Source: Voacanga thouarsii | Lineage: Eukaryota; Streptophyta; Magnoliopsida; Gentianales; Apocynaceae | DNA: 64,000 nucleotides | Assembly: GCA_026120185.1 (NCBI GenBank) | Contig: JANUWF010001491.1 | Coordinates: 3,968,001-4,032,000 of the forward strand | Reading direction: 5' to 3' | Part shown: piece after piece, positions 57,291-64,000 of the stretch | How the letters are laid out: every line of letters starts with the position of its first letter | Numbering within the stretch: the stretch's first letter is position 1 | Position numbers and translations under genes: made by a program | Notes under the pieces: model-generated | Database searches by the model: none | What the model was told of the DNA's origin: nothing | Seen by the model: the letters and a program-made list of their open reading frames with translations, nothing else

Positions 57291-57299
57291 AATGTGATC

Positions 57300-57354
57300 A
57301 ATAATTATATATATATAAACACACACACACACACACGATTTACATATATATACA

Positions 57355-57385
<31 letters not shown>

Positions 57386-58140
57386 GTTATATATGTTTAT
57401 TAGTAATATATTAATGAAGCATATTAATATATATATATATATATATATATTATATTTTGTATTAATATATACGTATGTTTGTATACATATGTATATATGT
57501 GGTATATTGTCATATATATTAATATATGTTATGTGTGTGTGTGTGTGTGTGTGTATGTATATATTTGATATATATATATATATATATATAAGTTGTTTTC
57601 CTAATCAATCTATACATATATAATCATTTAATAAAAATAATGATATAATTAACATCATATACTTTTAAAATTTTATAAATGTACAAAATAATTTATTACA
57701 CTAAATAATGTTGTTTCATAGAAAATTTAATATAATTATTATACTTTTTATAATATTAATGTTTTAAAAATTTAAAAACAAAATTTGAGAATAGTTTAAA
57801 TAAAAAAAGATTAGACCAATCTAATGTGTGTGTATACACACACACACACACACACACATATGTATATCTATATATACATATGTATATATACATATATACA
57901 AATTTGTATATATGTATATCTATATATATACATATATATGTACGTATATACATATTAATATATATTAATATGTGTCTATATCTATATATATGTAAATCAT
58001 TTAATAAAAAATAATATAATTAACAGTTTATAAACTTTTAAAATTATAAAAATGTATAAAATAATTTATTATATTGAATAATATGGTTTTGTAGTAAATT
58101 GAATATGATTATTATATTTTGTTATAATATTAATATTAGG
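57300..58140. repeat. TA/CA microsatellite complex with AT-rich segments (right of EPRV)
   Basis: (CA)n, (TA)n and (GT)n tracts. The portion at about 57360-57430 repeats the left flank at 46385-46455, including ATATGTTATATAT and ATTAATGAAGCATATTA. Two more copies of the AT-rich segment seen at 45893 lie at 57594-57767 and 57985-58137. Confidence 0.9.
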
Positions 58141-58199
58141 AAAAAATCCAAAAGAATGTTGAGAATAGTTTAAATAAATAATAAAAAAAAGGAATAGAA

Positions 58200-58435
58200 C
58201 CAGGTTCTTGACTTAGCTCAGCGGCTAACTCTCAGCCTCCCCACACGGGAGGTTTAAGGTTTGATTCTCGCTGTGCACATTATTCTTGAATTATCCGTAG
58301 AGAAGGCTGCAATTCGGTGTGGCTTGGTGCATGAGTAGAGCTCTGATCTACAGAGGTTTGTGGCTGCAATTCAGTATAGTTGGTCCACGAAGTGGTGTGG
58401 GCCATAGCACAATAAATTGTTTTTTTTAAAAAATA
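58200..58435 (+). mobile_element. tRNA-derived SINE
   Basis: The 5' part has an A box TAGCTCAGCGG (58214-58224 region) and a B box GGTTTGATTCT (58258-58268), 33 bases apart, as in RNA polymerase III promoters of tRNA-related SINEs. The body has a repeated GGCTGCAATTC motif and ends in a T-rich run (TTGTTTTTTTTAAAAAA) near 58435. There is no acceptor-stem pairing for a real tRNA. No target duplication was identified. Confidence 0.7.
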
Positions 58436-58933
58436 TTTAGTAACCATTTAGCGAGGAATTTTGTTTTGTCGCTATTGACATATTGGTAAGGATTTCTTTT
58501 GTCACAATTGACCTTTTTGGCGGCGAATTTTTTTCATTGGCGAGGAAATGTTTTTGTCACAAAAGATAATAATATTTTTTTATAACCATAATTAAATTTT
58601 CAAATAAAAATATATTTTGGTGATGAAATTTTTTGTTTCGAAAAGTCATTATTAGCAACAAACTAATGCACTTGGCGACAAAACTAGTTTAGTTTTAGTA
58701 ACAAAATGTTTCCGACCTAAAAGTGATGTTTTTATCTAGGAAACTCATTTCCTCGCAGAAGATCCACCCTTTAGCGATATAACTAAAAGTTTTGTTGCTA
58801 AAAGGTGCCAAACCCCTTTGGCGAGGCCGCTTCAGTAAGGAAGCTATTTTCCTTGCTGAAGGCCTTTAGTTAGGAAACTTTGGCCTTTAGCGAGGAAAAA
58901 ATTTTGTCACCAAAGGCCATTTTTCTTGTAATG
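58436..58933 (-). mobile_element. Terminal part of a CACTA (En/Spm-like) transposon
   Basis: TTTTCTTGTAATG at 58921-58933 is the reverse of the plant CACTA terminus CACTACAAGAAAA with one mismatch. Inside it, subterminal repeats with GGCGAGGAA, TTAGCGAGGAA and TTTTGTC-G/A-C occur at least six times in both directions over about 450 bp, typical of the transposase-binding region. No opposite end and no transposase are in the window, so this is a fragment or the end of a rearranged copy. Confidence 0.72.
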
Positions 58934-59595
58934 AGTATACATACTTAGTCACGTTTTCTAGAGCCCTAAATTATTTAAATTATTCCGGACAATTACAAAG
59001 GGGTGATATCTTCACAAAATGAAGTATAGAAACTCTATTGTATAAGTCTGTCTTAATTAACTAGAGTTATAAACCCAACGTACAAGGTTATTGGCCTTAC
59101 GTTAAAACCTCACCCATTATACACCAAAATGTACAAGTCCCGCTTCACCAGACCACTAACTTATACTCAAGTCTTAGGTTACTCATCCACATAGCAGCTA
59201 TGACAAACCAATTTTTATTTATTTTAGTATTTTTATAAAGATTATTATCGCTTGGTCTAATTCTATGTATTCCAAATACGCTTATTCTATTGGTGTGAGT
59301 GGACCACTAACTGGTTAAAGGTAAACTATTCTCAATTTAGAAACCATAGTGTAATGATCTAAATTTTGATGAAATGCCTAGCTTTATCAATTGATCAAGA
59401 ATAGTTTTTTGCTTATGTGTTAGTAACCCATAATCTACACTTTACTGTGAAAGTACGACCCAATCACATAAATTATGTACCAACACACTTAGACCTTAAT
59501 GTGCAATATATGCAAACAAACCATTAATAAATGAAACTTTTATTAACTTCCAAATTACAGAAATACATACGCCATTTTGGGCAAACATTCTAACA
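58934..59595 (-). mobile_element. 5' fragment of a minus-strand copia LTR
   Basis: On the minus strand it starts TGTTAGAATGTTTGCCCAAA at 59595, directly after a purine tract (reverse of ATCCCTCACTTGCACT, 59596-59611). Its first part resembles the copia LTRs at 25104 and 61407. It is truncated at 58933 by the CACTA end. Only a short piece of the internal end (59596 to about 59645) survives, then the next LTR begins. Confidence 0.75.
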
Positions 59596-59645
59596 ATCCC
59601 TCACTTGCACTAAATGGACTATGATAGTGAAGGCTTAAAATAGCA

Positions 59646-61407
59646 AAAATCATCAAATCGAAAGCATGCTAGCAAAACAAAAAATTAGATCACGTCCTTG
59701 TAAACGTCGACTGTGTCTCATTCACACAAAGCCTTTGATCTTCCGAAATGGTGCCCGTAGCACTACCAGTGAATGCTTGAAGATCTGGGTTTGCTAAGCC
59801 TTTGAAGACTTCTCCATGAAAATGCTTTCACTGGGTTTCTCTATATTTTTGAAAAATTGAAAAGCCACCTTCACAGATTGCATGATGACCTTTTCATTTC
59901 CTTTTCCAATTCACTAAGAGAGAGCATCCAACTTCATGAAAATAGAAAGCATCCATACTTTCTGTTATCCTTCACCTAAAACAACACGGAATCCATTCTG
60001 CATTGTTTTTTTTAATTTAATTAATTAATTAATTAATTTAAATTTTTTAAAATTTTATTTTACCCTTGGTCTTAATCATTGGGCCAGATAAAATTATTTA
60101 CTCTTGGGCTTAAACGCCCATAAATAATAAATCTCAATTATTTATTTTCTTGGTTTCATTAAATAGCACAATAAATAATTAACAAGCATAAATAGACCAA
60201 TATAAAATTCCATATCTTTTATCTAGTTTATATCTAGATTAATTTTCTAATTATTCAATCTGGGCCTTGGGCCCTAAATAATTAATTAACCAATTAAATT
60301 AGATAAAATAAATACTCTCTCTCTCGGGCCTTTTATTTTATTCTAGTTCAATAATAAATTAGAATAATAAAATAAAATAAAACATATAATTATCAAGACC
60401 AATTCCTTAACCCAAATCTTTCATGACTTAAGGGTCATTTTGGGGACCAAAAGACACATCGCCTTGGCTACTAAAATGACCAAAATACCCCTGCTGTATT
60501 TTGCATTTTAAATATTTTCTAATATCATCATAAGAAAATATTGATCCCAAGGATAATATTGTGTTAGCAAAGTCTTCGACCAACAGGTTTAATAACTAAA
60601 ATACCCTTCTACGCATCGCCGTGCATTTAGAGAGAAAGAGTGTACTAATACCTCTCTAATAGATATCTACCATCCTTAGACCTCTAGTCCAATGATCCAC
60701 GACTCTTGAAATGTTTTTCACTTTCTAAGGGAGCTACCCTAAAGTAAACATCAAATTCATGTTCCCTTGGGCACTGGATAATTAGATCATTTGAACAGTC
60801 ACAAGGGGCGATATAACGTAGAAGCTATCTTGTACATGTCTGTCTTAATTAACTAGTCATATATACCCAACATACAAGTATATCGACTCTACAAAAGAAC
60901 CTCAACTACAATATATCAAAATATAAGCTTCTTACTTTATCAGACCACCAACTTAAACTCAAGCGGTAGAGTATTAGTCCACACTATAGCAGTAATAGTC
61001 TAGGTTTATTCTAAATAGTACTTTTAGAAAAAGTACTATTATAGGTCCTGTTCTACGTATTCGAAATACGCTCATGCTATGAAGTGAGTGGACTACTCAC
61101 TGGCTAAAGGTAAGCCATTCCCCATTTGGAATTCATAATACAATAACCTAAACATGATGAGATTCCCATTCTCATCAATCAGTTAAGAACAAACATTTAT
61201 GTGTTAAGTAACCTGTGGTCCATACCTTACTGTGAAAGACCACAATTCACATGGATCACTTACTTAAACTTAATGGGTCCTTTTCAAACGAAAATCGTGC
61301 ACAAATAAAATGTTAATTCACAAAAAAATTTTGAGAATTAATTCTTTTATTAATAAATTCGATAATTACATCAGATAAAATTAGTCCACAGGGCATATAT
61401 TCCAACA
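59646..61407 (-). mobile_element. 3' LTR of a minus-strand Ty1/copia element
   Basis: Starts on the minus strand with TGTTGGAATATATGCCCTGT at 61407. A purine tract precedes it (reverse of ATCTCCCACTTGCAC, 61408-61422). It aligns with the interrupted LTR in 3246-25104. Its end near 59646 is approximate. No target duplication can be tested because the other end of the element is outside the window. Confidence 0.8.
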
Positions 61408-61422
61408 ATCTCCCACTTGCAC

Positions 61423-62170
61423 TCTAAGACTAAGAAAGTTCGTAGATGCCCACCCTTATGGTGTCTAAGTATCTCTTGAAGACTCTCTTAGCCAAATGCT
61501 TGGTGAAGGGATCTACTAGGTTGTTCTCCAAGACTATTTGTTCCACCATGATTTCTCGTCTCTGAATAAAATCTCGGATCAGGTGGTACTTCCTCTAGAT
61601 ATGCTTCCCCTTCTTGTGGTTCCTAGGTTCTTTGGATTGCAAGACTGCTTTAGAGTTATCTCAATACACCATAATCAGTCTGTCCATGTGTGGCACAACT
61701 CCAAGTTCTGAAAGAAACTTTCGGAGCCAGATTGCTTCCTTGGATGCTTCTGAAGCTGCCACATACTTAGCTTCCATAGTTAAATCAGCAATACAGGATT
61801 TCTTGATACTCCTCCATGAAATAGCTCCTCCAGATAAGGTGAAGACATATCCACTAGTGAATTTTCTCTCATCCTTTTCCGCCTGGAAATCTAAGCCTGT
61901 GTATCCAGTAGCAACTAAGTCGTCAGCTCTGTAAACCAGCATATAATCTTTCGTACCATTGAGGTACTTAAGAATATGCTTTATAAATTTCCAATGAACC
62001 TCCTTAGGGTTTGACTGATATATACTAACTAAACCTACAACAAAGCAGATATCTGGCCTAGTGCATAGCATGGCATACATGAGACATCTCACAGCTGAAG
62101 CGTAGGGAATCCTACTCATCCTATCTTTCTCCTCTTGAGACTTAGGGCAGTTCTTAAAACAAAAAGACAA
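61423..62170 (-). pseudogene. pol: RNase H and pol C-terminus, Ty1/copia
   Basis: The minus strand from 62170 reads DRMSRIPYASAVRCLMYAML, RPDICFVVGLVS, HWKFIKHILKYLNGT and ISWRSIKKSCIADLTMEAKY, the standard copia connection and RNase H, with catalytic Glu (TMEAKYVAASEA). After a stop at 61661 it continues with a YHLIRDFIQRREIMVEQIV-type end and ADPFTK-like VDPFTKHLAKRVF. One stop separates it from RT at about 62180. Confidence 0.85.
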
Positions 62171-62179
62171 TCTATATCT

Positions 62180-62944
62180 TCAAGGGATTAGAGCTCCCTT
62201 GTATGAGTCCATGCCAAACTTGACCAGCATCTTGTTAATGTATGTCGTTTGGGATAATCCTAGTATTATCTGCTTCGTATTTCTAAGAAGCTTAATCCTG
62301 AGAATGTAACTGGTTTCTCTCAAATCCTTTATACTAAATTGACTAGATAGCCAAACCTTAGTAGATGACAATGTCCCTATATCATTTACAATGAGTAGAA
62401 TGTCATCCACATATAGGACAAGAAAAACCATATTTATGCCTTCTAATTTCCTGTATACGCATGGTTCATCCCCATTTTGAATGAAACCATAAAATTTTAT
62501 AGTTTCGTTAAAACGAATGTTCCATGTTCTAGATGCCTGCTTAAGTCTATAAATGGACTTCTTAAGCTTGCAGACCATATATTCTTGGCCGTTAGCAATA
62601 AAATTTTCTGGTTGGGACATATAGATGTCTTCGTTAAGATGGCCATTAAGAAATGCCGTCTTGACATCCATTTACCATATCGCATAGTCGTAATGACATG
62701 CAATGGTAAGGAGGATATGGATGAATTTAAGCATGGCTATCAGAGAAAAGGTTTCATCATAATCGATTCCCTCTTTCTGAGTATACGCTTTTGCTACAAG
62801 CCTAGCTTTGAAGGTTTCCATATTCCCATCCGCTCCCCTCTTCCTCTTGTATAACAACTTACACCCAATGGGTTTTATCTCTTCAGGTGAAGTTACAAGA
62901 TTCCAAACCTGATTGAAGTACATAGACTCAATCTCGGCTTTCAT
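62180..62944 (-). pseudogene. pol: Reverse transcriptase, Ty1/copia
   Basis: Minus strand. 62944-62672 has VWNLVTSPEEIKPIGCKLLY, FKARLVAKAYTQKEGIDYDE and TFSLIAMLKFI. A TAA at 62674-62672 replaces the Gln of the usual IWQMDVKTAFLNG, with the frame otherwise intact. 62671-62180 has MDVKTAFLNG (first catalytic Asp), LKKSIYRLKQASRTW and LYVDDILL (catalytic Asp pair), then SSQFSIKDL. The protein resembles plant copia RTs throughout. The TAA (CAA to TAA) is the only stop between 62944 and 62180. Confidence 0.92.
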
Positions 62945-63415
62945 TGCTTCATGCCGTAGATCTGCATTGGCATTAGCAATAGCCTCCTCATATCTAGTAG
63001 GTTCTTGTTCCTAATGGTCAGAAACCAACTCGAAAGCCTCTCCTATCCATCTTTTTGGAACTTTAGATACCCTTCCACTATGACGAAGCTCCGTTTGTAT
63101 AGGTTCTTAAGGCTGTACCTCTTCTTGTTCCATAATCGGATCTAAAGAAGTTGATTCTGAAGATAACTTCTCATCGAGTTCCAACCTTGTCGAACCTTTA
63201 TTGGAAGTACTTTAATCATCCTCCATGTATCTAGCATTAGTACTTATCAGTACTTTCTGTTCCGTGAGATGATAAAAGTAACCTCTTTTTGTCCCTTTTG
63301 GATACCCAACAAAGTAGCATAATTCTGATCTTGGTTCTAGCTTATCTTACTTGATTAGTACATAAGTTGGACAGCCCCATATCCTAAGATGATTTAGACT
63401 TGGCTTATGCCCAGT
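62945..63415 (-). pseudogene. pol: Copia integrase-RT linker
   Basis: Minus-strand reading joins integrase to RT: segments like RIWGCPTYVLIK, ELCYFVGYPKGTKRGYFY and YEEAIANANADLRHEAM are typical of this part of copia pol. Several stops. Confidence 0.8.
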
Positions 63416-64000
63416 CTACATTTCATAAGGTGTCCTAGGTACTGACTTGGAAGGCACCAAGTTCAGAATGTATGTCGCTGTTTCCAAGGCATATCCCCAA
63501 AAAGTGACCGGAAGAGTAGCATGAGACATCATGCTTCGGACCATTTCCATTAATGTTCCGTTCCTTCTCTCAGCTACTCCATTCTGCTGGGGTGTACCTG
63601 GTGCAGAGAGTTGGAATACTATCCCATGATGTACTATGTAATCCTTAAACTCACCGAGGAGGTACTCTCCATCACGATCCGATCGTAAGATTTTGATCAG
63701 TTTACCTGTCCGACGCTCCACTTAAAACTTAAACTCTTTGAACTTGTCAAATGAGTCAGATTTGCACCTTATCAGGTAGACATAACTAAATCTTATACAA
63801 TCATCCGTGAAAGTGATGAGTACTCAAAACCTTCTCTATCTTGAGTAGAGAAAGGACCACACACATCAGTATGAATAAGGCCAAATAACTTATTGGCTCT
63901 ATCAACCTTTTAGGTGAACGATCTTTTGGTCATTTTTCCTATAAGGCAGGATTCACACTGAGGCCAACTTTCCAATCTTAATGAGCCCAAGAGCCTATCA
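63416..64000 (-). pseudogene. pol: Pre-integrase and integrase core, Ty1/copia
   Basis: Minus strand. Near the window edge, WPQCESCLIGKMTKRSF carries the CX2C of the zinc-binding region, and LIHTDVCGPFST the first catalytic Asp. A frameshifted and stop-containing stretch follows (63850-63725). From 63721, an open 101 codons hold SDRDGEYL (second Asp) and [18 protein letters not shown] (Glu). The element continues beyond 64000 toward protease and gag. Confidence 0.88.

Larger units (their letters stand above)
46506..57299. mobile_element. Rearranged endogenous pararetrovirus locus (Caulimoviridae)
   Basis: Fragments of a plant pararetrovirus genome, joined in both orientations. Plus-strand pieces: 46506-49514 (terminal ORF, promoter, leader, polyprotein start), 49520-49715 (two short movement-protein-side pieces) and 50176-50512 (polyprotein N-terminus). 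Minus-strand pieces: 50160-49716 (end of terminal ORF joined to leader), 52188-50513 (coat protein) and 57290-55443 (polyprotein N-terminus to the linker after the movement protein). A solo Tekay LTR lies at 52189-55442. Diagnostic features are a coat-protein core with a CX2CX4HX4C knuckle, a movement-protein core, a TATA/poly(A) arrangement and a tRNA-Met primer site. Protease, RT and RNase H are absent. Stops and frameshifts show that it is an inactive fossil. The polyprotein order suggests a Florendovirus- or Petuvirus-like group, which I cannot confirm. Confidence 0.85.

Noticed and set aside
58205..58275. A tRNA gene
   Set aside because: A and B boxes are present, but there is no pairing acceptor stem or discriminator, and a SINE-like body with a T-rich tail follows.
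61614..62854. Plus-strand ORFs of 106 and 125 codons
   Set aside because: Shadows of copia RNase H and RT on the minus strand, where YVDD and other motifs lie.

Overview
The window is repeat-saturated nuclear DNA from a flowering plant, probably a eudicot, though the species cannot be told from this sequence. I found no intact host gene. Almost everything is assignable to LTR retrotransposons (Ty3/gypsy chromovirus of the Tekay/Del type, several Ty1/copia families, and a non-autonomous LARD-like element), an endogenous pararetrovirus (EPRV), a tandem satellite, a CACTA transposon end and a tRNA-derived SINE. Nearly every coding remnant carries stops or frameshifts.

Layout. 1-30392 is a deep nest. 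Its base is an old minus-strand Tekay-like element (leader, gag, zinc knuckles and protease at 26853-25105, 3245-3014 and 1282-1055). A minus-strand copia LTR sits in its gag (25104-24306, 7233-7157, 5985-5316 and about 3579-3246). That LTR is itself split by a solo copia LTR (3580-5315), a 1.2 kb insertion (about 5986-7156) and a complete 17 kb Tekay-type element (7234-24305, TSD TCCCT). The Tekay element is split inside RNase H by a 6 kb solo LTR of a second Tekay family (13444-19451, TSD ACCCG), which holds another solo copia LTR (14585-16277, TSD CCTTG). A further solo LTR of that copia family (26936-30392) contains a different solo LTR (27668-29185, TSD GGTTC).

30401-37815 holds a copia LTR, a minus-strand Tekay family-2 LTR, a gypsy LTR followed by a perfect initiator-tRNA-Met primer site, and a copia protease remnant. 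37890-45800 is a satellite of about 152 bp monomers in which two monomer types alternate, giving a higher-order dimer of about 304 bp. It is split by a minus-strand LARD-like element (39725-44840) carrying a 210-codon ORF I do not recognise.

46506-57299 is a mosaic of pararetroviral fragments in both orientations (terminal ORF, promoter with TATA box and polyadenylation signal, leader with primer site, polyprotein N-terminus, movement-protein and coat-protein regions). It is flanked on both sides by TA/CA microsatellites and copies of the same AT-rich segment, and its coat-protein side is broken by a solo Tekay LTR (52189-55442). No viral protease, reverse transcriptase or RNase H region was found. 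58200-58933 holds a tRNA-derived SINE and a CACTA terminus. 58934-64000 is a copia LTR fragment followed by the 3' LTR and most of pol of a degenerate minus-strand Ty1/copia element that runs off the window.

The genes do not form a functional pathway. The window records successive insertions, recombination to solo LTRs, and decay. The least explained items are the rearranged EPRV locus in TA repeats, the phase-preserving insertion in the alternating satellite, the LARD ORF, and the acidic ORFs ahead of gag in two Tekay-type lineages. Boundaries with target duplications are firm; others are approximate and marked so.
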